DNA of 64,000 nucleotides from a bacterium DOLZORAL124_38_8 (GTDB lineage Bacteria > Patescibacteriota > Gracilibacteria > UBA4473): contig PDQG01000005.1 in the NCBI GenBank assembly GCA_002747745.1, positions 92,524-156,523 on the forward strand, written 5' to 3'. The translations under genes were made by a program, and so were the position numbers. A model generated the notes under the pieces. It had not been told where the DNA came from. It saw only the letters and a list, made by a program, of their open reading frames with translations, and made no database searches. Each line of letters begins with the position of its first letter. The stretch's first letter is position 1. Below are positions 25,631 through 34,895 of the stretch, piece by piece.

Positions 25631-26379
25631 ATGAGTTTTATTGAACCGAACCGAACCGAACCGAACCGAACCGAACCGAACCGAACCGAACCGCGTTAGC
25701 GTTTAGGCAATTTGCTCGCGGATTAGTTAAAGGGTTTACTCTCATAGAGTTATTGGTGGTAATTGTGATAATTGGGATTTTGTCTGGAATGGGAATTGCT
25801 CAGTATCGTTCGTATATGAATAAAGCGAAAGATGCTAAAATAACTTCTGATTTAGCTCAGATTTCTAAAATTTTGCAGGCGGATAGAGTGAGTCGAAATA
25901 AATCGGATTATTCACATCTTATAAAAAATGAAGATGGGCAACTACGAAATGATGCGGTTGAAGTGGTGCGAATTATAAAAGAGGCTGGTTTTAAATTACC
26001 AAGTCCTGATGAGGCCTGTTATTTTATTATGATCCCGTGGGAATTACATGAGAAATCATTTCCTTACGGAAAAAAAACGGATTTTGCGGTGGTTTCATTG
26101 CGGTCAGGGATGTTAAACACTAATTTGGAGGCTCCATTTGGAGAAATGATATTGGCGAATGGAACGTCTGAATCAGTGAATGTGTTATTAAACCCAGCAC
26201 TGAATCCTCGAAGAGGGTCAGGATACACTTGGGGGAAATCACTTCGTTCGTGGTATAAGGATTATTATAAGGGGGCTTGTAAGGATAGCCCATCTTATGA
26301 ATATTGGAATGGAATAGCTCTAAATGGACAACCGTATATAAATGCTTTTAGTTTTATTCCGATTGATCCGAGTTTGTAA
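25631..26379 (+). CDS. Prepilin 2, phase-variable, out of frame in this assembly
   Basis: A prepilin whose frame runs from 25645 to 26379 with LVKG|FTLIELLVVIVIIGILSGMGIAQYRS, about 80% identical over the first 30 residues to prepilin 1, then an unrelated C-terminal domain. In this frame TGA at 25642 lies directly before the repeats and there is no start codon before the cleavage site. The promoter-linked ATG at 25631 reads through ten GAACC units in another frame and stops at TAG 25697. Nine (or twelve) copies would join the ATG to the prepilin, giving a leader of Asn-Arg-Thr-Glu-Pro repeats ending ARGLVKG. Same one-unit-off state as prepilin 1. Confidence 0.8.
25643..25692 (+). repeat. 5-bp tandem repeat, 10 copies
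   Basis: Ten perfect copies of GAACC between the ATG at 25631 and the prepilin 2 frame. The unit is not a multiple of three. Confidence 0.97.
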
Positions 26380-26394
26380 ATTTCTTTTAAGTAT

Positions 26395-28068
26395 TTAATT
26401 GCTGGATTTGGCATCAACTAACTGTAATTTTATTTGTGGTTGTCCTTGCCAATACTGGGTATCAGCATAAAATAGAATATCGTATTTGGTGTTTAATTTG
26501 ATGTTTTTTAAGTGGGGTGGGGTAAAAAATGACACGAATCTAATGGGGGTTCCGTTTACGAGTCCGTTCAATTGGAAGTGTTCATTGCTCTGTCCGAGGC
26601 TTTTTTGTTCGGTAATAAATACATTTTTAACGCCTAAAATTGGGTTTGGGTTTCCTTCGCCAAACGGAGCGAGCGTTTTTATTTTGGTTATAAGTGTTTC
26701 GGTTATCAATTCATACGGAAGCCACGCTTCGACTTGGTGGGTTTTGGGTGGGAACTCGCATTGATTAAAATAGTTTTGCAAGGCGGTTTTAAGAGCTTCA
26801 AAGTTTGATTCTTCGCATACAAATCCTGCAGCCCCGCTGTGTCCACCATAAAATGTTAGATATTGAACGACGGTTGGTTCGTGCAGGGCTTTGATAATGG
26901 ATACGCCTGGTACTGATCGGCACGATGCGCCAATACTTCCGTCTGATTTTTTGGTACAAGCAATGGTTGGCGTTCCCGTTTGTTCTGATATACGTGAGGC
27001 AATAAGTCCTAAAATTCCAGGTAACCAATGATCGGCGTACAAAATTTGGCATTTCTGACTTTTATCTATTTGTAGGCGTGATTCTTGCAAACCGTTTTGG
27101 GTGAGTTCTTTTCGTGCTTGGTTTAGTTCTTGCAAGTGCCGAATAATGTTTTGTGTATTATTGGGATTGCCCAAAAATAATTGTGCGGCGATAAGTCGGT
27201 CACCAATTCGAGATGCGGCATTAAGGTGTGGGGCGATAAAAAAACCAATGGTTTCTTCGTTCATTTCACCAGCGTTGGTTTGGGTGTCTAATAGGGCCTT
27301 TAGTCCGCTCCATTCTGATTGGTTCATATTTTGTAATCCGAGTTGCGTAATAAGGCGGTTTTCGCCCACCAGTTCGACACAATCCGCGACTACTCCAATG
27401 GCGGAAATTTCAATAAATTTTTTCCAAAATTCAGCGGCTTCACGTTTGGTTGAATATTTTGTTTCGGCGAGGGCTTGTACTAGTTTTAAGGCTACCGCGG
27501 ATCCGGAAAATTCTTGTTCGGAATAATCGGGATTCAGTTTAGGGTTGATAACGGCTACGGCTGCTTTTGGAAACGATTCTTTTTTTGGGGTGTGGTGGTC
27601 GGTTACGATAGTGTCAATGCCAACTGATTGTGCGTAAGCCACTTCGTTATTATCATTGATTCCACAATCGCAGGTAATTACGAGCGAAACTTGTTTGCTA
27701 GCAATTTCATCAAATAAATAGTTTTTGAGTCCGTGGTTATCATTAGTGCGGTCAGGAATACGGTACGAAACCAGTCCGCCTAATTCGGCAATGGCTTTGG
27801 TTAAAATAACGGTCGAGGTAATACCGTCGGAATCAAAATCGCCAAACACAATAATGCGTTCTTGGTTTTTAATAGCGGTAAAAATCCGCTCACAAGCGGT
27901 TTGCATGCCGTCTAACTCAAACGGATTGGTAAACAGATTCCACCACTCGCCTGTAAATTGTGGGGGATTATTGGCATTTGTTATTCGTGGTCTGTTGTGC
28001 GACAAAATATCCCACAATTCTTGGTCGGAATTTATGGTAGGAGCTGGAGTCCAGACATTTTTATTCAT
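26395..28068 (-). CDS. recJ: Single-stranded-DNA-specific exonuclease RecJ
   Basis: 5'-3' ssDNA exonuclease in recombination and mismatch repair. 557 residues. DHH phosphoesterase motifs: FGDFDSDGITSTVIL (motif I), TCDCGINDNNE, IVTDHHTP (motif III DHH), NPKLN, then the DHHA1 domain with SCRSVPGVSIIKAL and GGHSGAAGF, and a C-terminal OB-like domain. Normal length. Downstream of trxB on the same strand but separated by a terminator. Confidence 0.94.
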   Translation of the reverse strand: MNKNVWTPAPTINSDQELWDILSHNRPRITNANNPPQFTGEWWNLFTNPFELDGMQTACERIFTAIKNQERIIVFGDFDSDGITSTVILTKAIAELGGLVSYRIPDRTNDNHGLKNYLFDEIASKQVSLVITCDCGINDNNEVAYAQSVGIDTIVTDHHTPKKESFPKAAVAVINPKLNPDYSEQEFSGSAVALKLVQALAETKYSTKREAAEFWKKFIEISAIGVVADCVELVGENRLITQLGLQNMNQSEWSGLKALLDTQTNAGEMNEETIGFFIAPHLNAASRIGDRLIAAQLFLGNPNNTQNIIRHLQELNQARKELTQNGLQESRLQIDKSQKCQILYADHWLPGILGLIASRISEQTGTPTIACTKKSDGSIGASCRSVPGVSIIKALHEPTVVQYLTFYGGHSGAAGFVCEESNFEALKTALQNYFNQCEFPPKTHQVEAWLPYELITETLITKIKTLAPFGEGNPNPILGVKNVFITEQKSLGQSNEHFQLNGLVNGTPIRFVSFFTPPHLKNIKLNTKYDILFYADTQYWQGQPQIKLQLVDAKSSN

Positions 28069-28120
28069 ACAAAATTATGGTAAATGGTTTGCGGTGGTTG
28101 GCAAGGTTTGAAATATAAAA

Positions 28121-28148
28121 AACTTTCCCTAGTTCGCGGGAAAGTTTT
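28121..28148 (-). terminator. Terminator after trxB
   Basis: Hairpin AAACTTTCCC-TAGTTC-GCGGGAAAGTTT flanked by A/T runs; on the minus strand it follows trxB by about 25 nt. Confidence 0.85.
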
Positions 28149-28173
28149 AAAGAGATGGTTTCTATGAATTTTT

Positions 28174-29112
28174 TTAATTCAAATATTGTTCGGCGTCCAT
28201 GGCGGCCATGCAACCAGCTCCTGCCGCAGTAATGGCTTGTTGGTAGTGGTGGTCGCTTACATCTCCGGCCACAAACACGCTTGGAATGTTGGTTCGTGTT
28301 TTGTTGGTAACTTTAATGTATTTGGCGTCGGTTAATTCGATAGATTCGTCTAAGAATTTGGTGTTTGGGTTATGTCCAATCGCAACAAAAATTCCGTTTA
28401 ATTCTAAAGTCGATTTTTCTCCGCTATCGCTATCGGTTAACTCTACACTTTCAATCAACATGTCTCCGTTAATATCGGTTACATTTTTGTTCCACACCAT
28501 TTCAATTTTTTCGTTGGCAAACACTCGTTCTTGCATTGGTTTGCTGGCTCGAAGTTCGTTTCGTCGGTGAATCAAATACACTTTGCTGGCAAACTTCGTC
28601 AAAAACATTGCTTCTTCGCAAGCGGTGTCTCCGCCTCCTACTACACACACGGTCTTGTTTCGAAAGAAGGCTCCGTCACACGTGGCACAAGCGGTGTACC
28701 CTCGTCCCCAAAACTTTTTTTCTAATTCGTCTTGTTTGTCTTTGTCGCCACCAAAATCAAGCCAACGAGCCGAGGCTCCAGTGGCAATAATCACCGATTC
28801 GGTTTCGATGGTTTCGGTGTCTGAAATATGAAGTTTTAAGTTTTTTTCGTCAGAAAAATCAACGCTTTTAACCATTTTATTGGCGGTTCGAGCGCCAAAG
28901 TTTTGGGCTTGTGTACGCATATTGGCCATTAATTCTGGTCCCATAATTCCGTCTGGAAACCCTGGGAAATTTTCAACATCGCTGGTTCCCATAAGTTGTC
29001 CTCCTGGATTGCTTCCTTCTAGTACGAGTGGGTTTAAATCGGCTCGTGCGGCATAAATAGCCGCGGTTAATCCGGCTGGTCCAGAACCAATAATAACAAG
29101 TTTTTCTTTCAT
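28174..29112 (-). CDS. trxB: Thioredoxin-disulfide reductase
   Basis: FAD/NADPH flavoenzyme that keeps thioredoxin reduced. 312 residues: FAD-binding IIGSGPAGLTAAIYAARA at the N-terminus, the redox pair CATC in TACATCDGAFF (about residue 140), NADPH-binding VVGGGDTACEEAMFL, and FVAGDVSDHHYQQAITAAGAGCMAA at the end. It probably feeds electrons to the CcdA-like transporter at 11.6 kb. Confidence 0.97.
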   Translation of the reverse strand: MKEKLVIIGSGPAGLTAAIYAARADLNPLVLEGSNPGGQLMGTSDVENFPGFPDGIMGPELMANMRTQAQNFGARTANKMVKSVDFSDEKNLKLHISDTETIETESVIIATGASARWLDFGGDKDKQDELEKKFWGRGYTACATCDGAFFRNKTVCVVGGGDTACEEAMFLTKFASKVYLIHRRNELRASKPMQERVFANEKIEMVWNKNVTDINGDMLIESVELTDSDSGEKSTLELNGIFVAIGHNPNTKFLDESIELTDAKYIKVTNKTRTNIPSVFVAGDVSDHHYQQAITAAGAGCMAAMDAEQYLN

Positions 29113-29129
29113 AATAGGGATGGTTTTTA

Positions 29130-29163
29130 AAAATCTTTCTTATGATACTAAGAAAGATTTTTG
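29130..29163 (-). terminator. Terminator after giant coiled-coil gene
   Basis: Hairpin AAATCTTTCTTA-TGATAC-TAAGAAAGATTT with A/T runs on both sides, downstream of the gene at 29199-32879 on the minus strand. Confidence 0.85.
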
Positions 29164-29198
29164 CTTCAAGTAAGAGTTGTGGTTTGGACTACAACAAA

Positions 29199-32100
29199 TT
29201 ATCGGTAATTCTTTTTATTTTTTAACCACTTGTGGAATTCTCCGATATTATGGAAATGTTCATCTTCAAAATATCCCGTTCCATCTACTTCAAATGTTGG
29301 TTTTCCTGAAAATTCGTTATATAGTTGTCGTATTCCATCGTAGATAGCAAATGGAATGGCCGCTGATCTTGCAGAAACATACGTTGATTCATGGAACGTG
29401 TCATCAGCTTGGTCAAAGGCATCAGCTTGTCTGGCAGATAGATAATCTGAAATAAAATCCTGATTTATTGTTTGTCCGTTCCAGAATTGTTTATCTAGCG
29501 CGAGTAGCGAGCGGAAATCTTCCATTATTTGTCCATCAGAATCAATCATTCCGTTGTCTTCCAAAAGTTTTACTTTCCAAATTGGGGTATCTGGTTTTCC
29601 GTCTGGTACTGGGAGTCGGACGATTTCCTCGTGTGATAAGTTGCTGGCTCCTCGATACAAGAAATCGTATGATTCTTTTTGGTATTCGTTGGTTTTCCAA
29701 GAGGCTGCGGTGCATTTTTCAGTCTCTTCGTATTCAGCGACAAAAAAGTCGGCCAGAGTTTTAGATTTAGAATTCATAAATCGTTTTCCTAAATCTGTGT
29801 CGCGTAAAAATATTCGTAATTCTGACTGGCTAAATCCAATGTGTTTAAACATTTCCCATTTTTCTTCATTAATCATCGACTCATCTGCTTTCAAGAATGA
29901 TTTGAATCCGTCTTTGGTGATATCTTTGATGTTATTCCAATCTTTAAGTGAAATACCCAATCCCTTTCGTTCGTAAGCAGTTTTGTGTTTATTTAATACG
30001 AGTTTATCAAAAATAGTTTTAAATACAGGGTCATCTTTTTGAGCGTACAATTTATTGTAGGCATCGCTGGTTTCCTTAAAGTACAAAGTTTCATTCGTGT
30101 TTAAATCGTGTAAATCTTTAGCGAGTTCCGAAATAGTATTGTATTGTTTTTGTTTAATACGAGAATGCCCTTCGGTTACCTCAAACTTTGTACCAGTTGT
30201 GTTTCCAATAGTTTCAATTAGATTTTTATCTAAGGCGGTTTTAATTGTTCTTATTTCTTCAATGGTCATTCCGCCCGCGTGTGGAAGTTTTAAAAGTGAA
30301 ATGAAAAGAGGGTTAATTTTTGCATCTTCAATTGTGTTTAAATTAAATAGCCCTTTTTCTAACACACCAGCTTTATTTAAGTTGTAGAGTTTTTTTATGA
30401 ATGTTGCTCCTGGTAATTTATTTACTTGGGTTTCACTCAATAAATTTTCTCCATTATTTAATAACAATTTTTTAGCTTTTTCATTAAATTCTCCTTTTCC
30501 GTTTTTAGCAATCTCTACTTGGTGCATAAAGTAGTCAGAGAGGTTTTCGTATTTTGATTTTAGGAAGTTTTGTCCTTTGGTGCTGTTAAGCCAGTTTTTA
30601 ACATCATTTTTATCGTTAAACCCAAGTTTTGCCAGCAATATTAGATGGGCTTGATTGAATTTATTGGTTCGGAATTGTTTTAGGTCGTTTTTTGAAATAT
30701 TTCGAATATCATTCCAATCATTGGTATCCAAATTAATTTCTTTTTCTACTAACTGTTTCATCACCCATTTAAATTCGGGGGTGTCTTTGGCGGCGTCTAA
30801 ATACAGACTTGATTCGTTCTCCTCAGGAGTGTCTGGGTCTTCTGGATTTTCTGGGTCGGTATTTGGATCATCGTTGTTCTTTGGTAGATGTTCGTTGATG
30901 TTATTTTGGAGGCGAGTTTTGTATCCACTCTCTTCCATAATGTTTAAAAGTTTGGTTTTAATAGTAATATCAACATCTGTAAACGATTGATTAACAATTT
31001 CTTCTACGGTAATAGAAATATTTTCTTCGTCTTTTTTGGTGGCGAGTATTTCTTCAAATCCTTGCCTTATTTGTTCTACAAAATACTTGTTTGCTTTGAA
31101 TAAGGCGTCAATTTCTTCTTTTGAAGCTTTAGATTCTAACGCTTTTTCTACTTCTTGTATTAAGGTAGAAATACTTTTTTCATGTTTTTCTTTCGCTTCT
31201 TTGGCTCTTTCCTCTTCTTCTTCTTCTTCTTTTTGCTTTTGTTCTTCGGTTATTTTAGTTTTTACTTTCGTGTTTTCAAATGGATTATCGGTAATTCCCT
31301 CAATACCGAGTTCACCGTATTCTTGGGCTTCTTTAAGTACTTCTTCTCGATGTGTTTTGGCATCATCTAGAGCTGTTTGATAAGCGTTTATATTCTTTTT
31401 TAATGTAGAGACATTAATTATCTTTTTGCTTCCATTTAAGGCGCCCACGATTGCGGTTACTGTTTCATCGAGGTTTTTTAATTGTTTTAAATCTTCAACA
31501 TTTGATAGTTGTGTTTTTAAGTTTTCGGCTTTAGCGAGGGCTTCTTGAGCGACTGAGTCCGTTACCACGCCTTCATTTTGGCTAGCATTAATTTGGTCTT
31601 GGAGGGCCCCAATTACTTCTTCTAGCTTGGTTTTAAATTCGGCTCCGCTGTTTTCCAAAGCGGTTTTCTGTGTGTCAACTGTTTGGTCTAATTTGAGTTG
31701 TTTTCTGATAGATTGTTCCGAAAATGTATCAAAGGCGTCTTTTAGTTTTTGTTCGGTTGCCTGTAATTGTTTTTTGGCTTTTTCCAATCGTTCTTTTGCT
31801 TTTGGTCGATTTGGGAAGGCCGCTTCTTGGGCTTCTTTTAATTCAGCTTGGGCTTCTTCATATGCTACTTGCAACGCCGAGAAGTTTTTTTGTTCTTTGT
31901 ATTTATCAGCCTGTTCTTTGTTATTTTTTCGTTCGTTTTCATCGGTAGAAACCATTTTTGATGCTTCTAAAACAGTTTTATATCGATCATATTCTGGATT
32001 CTTGGTGTTGTTTTTGAATCGGAACGCCGACATTTTGAAATCTACCGCTTCGGCGATGGTTTGGTATTCTTGTAATATTCGTCCAGAAGCACGAACCAAT

Positions 32101-32879
32101 TTGTTGGCATTTCGTTTTGAAATTTCGGCTTTTTCAAATAATTCAACCGCTTCTGATACGGCTTTATCCCGTTTGGCAATTAGTTTAGGGTTATTAAGTG
32201 ACTGAGCGAGTTCTTGTCCTTTTATCCGAGCTTCTAATAACTCTTTTCGAACTTCGTATTGTTTGTTGACAAAGTTTTGAATTTCCAAATTTTTGTTATG
32301 GAATTTTTGAAATTCTTCGAAAGATTCTTGGAATGGTTTTTGGAATTCTTTTATCGATTTTTTTAAGGACCGTTGTTTCTCTTTGAAATTTCTTCGGGCT
32401 TGTCGTCTTGTTTTTCGAGTAGTTCTTTTTTCTTCTCGGGTGGCGTTCTCCAGTGGTCCGTCATGAGCCGTTTCAAACCCTTCATTCGTTTCGGCTAGTT
32501 CTTGTTCGGCTTGTTGGGCTTCGTTTAGACTTTCCAAAATTTCTTGACCATATTTCCCCAAGACTTTTTGAGTGTTTAATTCAACTTTATCTAATCCTGT
32601 TTGTATTTCTTGGAACGATTTAGTGTCGTTTATTTTTAAATCTCGTAATTCTTTGAGCCACGGTCGTTCTCCTTTGAATTTGTATTCAGTTTTTTTCTTG
32701 TTACAGTTAAACATTTCCGCTACGGTGTTTTTGAGCGAAGTAAGGGCATTTTTTGATTCATCTATGACAGGAGACTTATCAGAGACTTCGGTCTGTTTTA
32801 AGACCTCGGTGTTTTGAAATATGAATCTATTTCTTGCTAAATTCGTATTTTCTCCGAAACTGTTGACTACAAATTTCAT
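29199..32879 (-). CDS. Giant coiled-coil protein with duplicated C-terminal domain, unknown
   Basis: 1226 residues, no signal peptide or membrane helix seen. Residues about 90-660 are Glu/Lys/Gln/Ala-rich heptad-like coiled coil, including an uninterrupted acidic run in EEEEEEERAKEAKEK. A linker of Asp/Pro/Asn/Glu (PNTDPENPEDPDTPEENE) leads to two related domains at about 696-870 and 943-1130. Both start D-(T/D)-P-x-F-K, share (D/K)DWN(D/N)I(R/K)(N/D)I(S/T)K, then an (I/L)GF segment, (L/M)NS, (L/A)DFF(M/V), and end with a leucine-rich stretch. The family is not recognised. A cytoskeletal or adhesive role can only be guessed. It has its own terminator and is monocistronic. Confidence 0.75.
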   Translation of the reverse strand: MKFVVNSFGENTNLARNRFIFQNTEVLKQTEVSDKSPVIDESKNALTSLKNTVAEMFNCNKKKTEYKFKGERPWLKELRDLKINDTKSFQEIQTGLDKVELNTQKVLGKYGQEILESLNEAQQAEQELAETNEGFETAHDGPLENATREEKRTTRKTRRQARRNFKEKQRSLKKSIKEFQKPFQESFEEFQKFHNKNLEIQNFVNKQYEVRKELLEARIKGQELAQSLNNPKLIAKRDKAVSEAVELFEKAEISKRNANKLVRASGRILQEYQTIAEAVDFKMSAFRFKNNTKNPEYDRYKTVLEASKMVSTDENERKNNKEQADKYKEQKNFSALQVAYEEAQAELKEAQEAAFPNRPKAKERLEKAKKQLQATEQKLKDAFDTFSEQSIRKQLKLDQTVDTQKTALENSGAEFKTKLEEVIGALQDQINASQNEGVVTDSVAQEALAKAENLKTQLSNVEDLKQLKNLDETVTAIVGALNGSKKIINVSTLKKNINAYQTALDDAKTHREEVLKEAQEYGELGIEGITDNPFENTKVKTKITEEQKQKEEEEEEERAKEAKEKHEKSISTLIQEVEKALESKASKEEIDALFKANKYFVEQIRQGFEEILATKKDEENISITVEEIVNQSFTDVDITIKTKLLNIMEESGYKTRLQNNINEHLPKNNDDPNTDPENPEDPDTPEENESSLYLDAAKDTPEFKWVMKQLVEKEINLDTNDWNDIRNISKNDLKQFRTNKFNQAHLILLAKLGFNDKNDVKNWLNSTKGQNFLKSKYENLSDYFMHQVEIAKNGKGEFNEKAKKLLLNNGENLLSETQVNKLPGATFIKKLYNLNKAGVLEKGLFNLNTIEDAKINPLFISLLKLPHAGGMTIEEIRTIKTALDKNLIETIGNTTGTKFEVTEGHSRIKQKQYNTISELAKDLHDLNTNETLYFKETSDAYNKLYAQKDDPVFKTIFDKLVLNKHKTAYERKGLGISLKDWNNIKDITKDGFKSFLKADESMINEEKWEMFKHIGFSQSELRIFLRDTDLGKRFMNSKSKTLADFFVAEYEETEKCTAASWKTNEYQKESYDFLYRGASNLSHEEIVRLPVPDGKPDTPIWKVKLLEDNGMIDSDGQIMEDFRSLLALDKQFWNGQTINQDFISDYLSARQADAFDQADDTFHESTYVSARSAAIPFAIYDGIRQLYNEFSGKPTFEVDGTGYFEDEHFHNIGEFHKWLKNKKNYR

Positions 32880-32954
32880 AGTTTTTTTGTAATGTATCTT
32901 GGCATTGTATCATAAATCCGGTAAAAAATCAAGCGTCGAAAATGTTTTTTAAAA

Positions 32955-32979
32955 AAAACACTTCAAAGTGAAGTGTTTC
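32955..32979 (-). terminator. Terminator after rplU
   Basis: Hairpin AACACTTCA-AAG-TGAAGTGTT; on the minus strand followed by a T8 run. Confidence 0.85.
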
Positions 32980-33003
32980 TTTCTTGAGTTCTTTTTTCTT
33001 AAA

Positions 33004-33606
33004 TTATTTTCCTCCGTTCAATTCTTCTTGCCAAGCTTTTAATTCGTCCCATTTTCCAGCGGCTGCCATTTCAGCTTGTTTTGGCCAAGTATCTGGGGTA
33101 TGATTTCCTCGTACGTCTGCAATAATTTCCGCAATTTTCCCTGCGTCGGTTTTTGCTAATTTTGCAAAAGTTTCTACTCCAGCGTTAGCTAAAGTTTCAG
33201 CGATTTTTGGTCCAATTCCTTCAATCTTTGTCAAATCATCTTCTTTTTTGGCACTGGTTTTTTTAGGGGCTGCTTTTTTGGTAGCTTTTGTTCCGCCAAT
33301 AGAAATAATTTCGATTAAAGTGTAATCTTGTCGGTGTCCTTGTGTTTTTCGGTATCGTTTTCGTGGTTTCATTTTGAATACCCGTACTTTTTTCCCTCGT
33401 CCGTGTTCGAGTACTTTAGCTTCAACGGTTTTCCCTTCAATAATTGGCGTTCCAATTTCGAAGTTTTTTCCGTCTGCTTCACTGATTAATAAGGTTTCAA
33501 ATTGTACTTTGTCGCCTTCTTTTGTGTTTTTTAACAAATCAACTTCAATGATTTCCCCCGCTTCTACGAGTGCTTGATGTCCTCCGATTTTTGCAATTGC
33601 AATCAT
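33004..33606 (-). CDS. rplU: 50S ribosomal protein L21 with C-terminal helix-hairpin-helix extension
   Basis: 200 residues, twice the usual length. Residues 1-105 are L21 (MIAIAKIGGHQALVEAGE, KVRVFKMKPRKRYRKTQGHRQDYTLIEI). A Lys/Ala-rich linker then leads to a helix-hairpin-helix domain (DLTKIEGIGPKIAETLANAG...FAKLAKT). L21 normally lies in an operon with L27 (rpmA); no rpmA is adjacent. A similar L21-HhH architecture is known from Bacteroidetes, so domain sharing or transfer is possible. The extension may bind rRNA. Confidence 0.93.
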   Translation of the reverse strand: MIAIAKIGGHQALVEAGEIIEVDLLKNTKEGDKVQFETLLISEADGKNFEIGTPIIEGKTVEAKVLEHGRGKKVRVFKMKPRKRYRKTQGHRQDYTLIEIISIGGTKATKKAAPKKTSAKKEDDLTKIEGIGPKIAETLANAGVETFAKLAKTDAGKIAEIIADVRGNHTPDTWPKQAEMAAAGKWDELKAWQEELNGGK

Positions 33607-33749
33607 GGTGTAATATACAACTTCATTATAATGCTAGGCGGATGACTATTACACATCGCTCGGTGCCCGATTACAAAAGTTCTCAAAGAATCTAGTGTTT
33701 TCATGATTTTTGTCAAATTTTTGAAATCTTGTTTCTGTAATAAAAAAGT

Positions 33750-33779
33750 TTGCCAATGTCTTGTATAATTTTGTACAAT
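33750..33779 (+). promoter_or_regulatory. Promoter of dnaN, leaderless arrangement
   Basis: TTGCCA, 18 nt, TACAAT, then 8 nt to the ATG at 33788. Confidence 0.55.
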
Positions 33780-33787
33780 AGTATGTG

Positions 33788-34891
33788 ATGAAATTTAGTA
33801 TACAACAAAGCGATATTTTAGAAGGGCTCAAGATTGTTTCTCGGGCTGTTTCTACTTCTAATACTTTACCCGTGTTGGGGAATGTTTTGATTCGGGCGGC
33901 TGGACGAAAAGTTCACTTCTCGGCTACGAATTTGGAACTTTCTATTATGACTTCGGTAGAAGCGAATGTGCAAAATGAAGGAGCCTTGACGGTTCCCGCC
34001 AAAATTTTGACTTCATACGTTTCATTATTACCAAAAGAAGCGGAATTAGAGTTAGCGGTAACTGATGGATCTACGTTACAAGTAAAATCAAATACTTCGA
34101 AAACCAAAATTAAAGGAATTGCGGCAGAAGAATTCCCAGAAATTAAATCGGTGGATGTGGGAATTAAAATGTCAATTGATACGGATAAGTTCCGTGATGG
34201 AATCCACAAAGTGGCGTTTGCGGCACAAGAAAATTCTTCTCGACCAATTTTATCTGGGGTGTTTTTGGCCACCAACAAAAAAGAGTTACGAATGGCGGCT
34301 ACCGACACGTATCGTTTGTCAGAAAAAGTGATTGAATTAGAACAAGAAGTAGAACCCGCTTCTTGTGTGATTCCAGTGCGAGCGGTGTTAGAAGCCGATC
34401 GTTTGTCTGGAAAAGAAGAATCGGTGTCTTTGACGATTGCCGAAAATCAAATCATGATTACCGTAGGGGTTACGTCGTTGATGTCTCGATTGATTGACGG
34501 ACAATTCCCAGATTATAAACGAATTATCCCGGCCAAAGCACAAACTACGGCCAAAATTGACCGCAATGCCTTAGAAATGGCGGTGCGTCGAGTATCGATT
34601 TTTGCCAAACAAAATAACCAACATATGAAATTGCAATTATTGTCTGATGGGCAATTAGAAATTTTTACTGATTCAACGGAAATTGGGGAAGAAAAAACTA
34701 CGATTCCGGTTTCAATTACGGGGGCTACCAACCAAATTGCCCTAAACAGTGATTATGTGTTGGATGTGTTGAGTGCTTTGTCATCAGAAGCCGAAATTCA
34801 ATTAGAGTTAGATAGTAAAATGACGCCAGCGGTAATTAAAACGACCAAAGAATCTGGATTTGTGCATTTGATTATGCCATTAAAAATGTAA
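33788..34891 (+). CDS. dnaN: DNA polymerase III beta subunit (sliding clamp)
   Basis: Ring-shaped processivity clamp. 367 residues with three clamp domains; recognisable blocks are ILEGLKIVSRAVSTSNTLPVLGNVLI, RPILSGVFL, TDTYRLSEK, LIDGQFPDYKRIIP and the C-terminal PAVIKT...HLIMPLKM where clamp-binding peptides dock. dnaA and oriC are not adjacent; nrdR and purC follow within a few bases. The ATG at 33788 is preceded by a GTG one codon upstream. Confidence 0.97.
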   Translation: MKFSIQQSDILEGLKIVSRAVSTSNTLPVLGNVLIRAAGRKVHFSATNLELSIMTSVEANVQNEGALTVPAKILTSYVSLLPKEAELELAVTDGSTLQVKSNTSKTKIKGIAAEEFPEIKSVDVGIKMSIDTDKFRDGIHKVAFAAQENSSRPILSGVFLATNKKELRMAATDTYRLSEKVIELEQEVEPASCVIPVRAVLEADRLSGKEESVSLTIAENQIMITVGVTSLMSRLIDGQFPDYKRIIPAKAQTTAKIDRNALEMAVRRVSIFAKQNNQHMKLQLLSDGQLEIFTDSTEIGEEKTTIPVSITGATNQIALNSDYVLDVLSALSSEAEIQLELDSKMTPAVIKTTKESGFVHLIMPLKM

Positions 34892-34895
34892 TTCA

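Noticed and set aside
25643-25692. Prepilin genes as plain pseudogenes or assembly errors
   Set aside because: Everything downstream of the repeats is intact, both promoters and ATGs are conserved, and both are off by exactly one repeat unit. Assembly miscounting remains possible and only reads can exclude it.
31205-31245. CTT trinucleotide tract as a phase-variation tract
   Set aside because: It is a multiple of three inside the coiled-coil gene and only adds or removes Glu.
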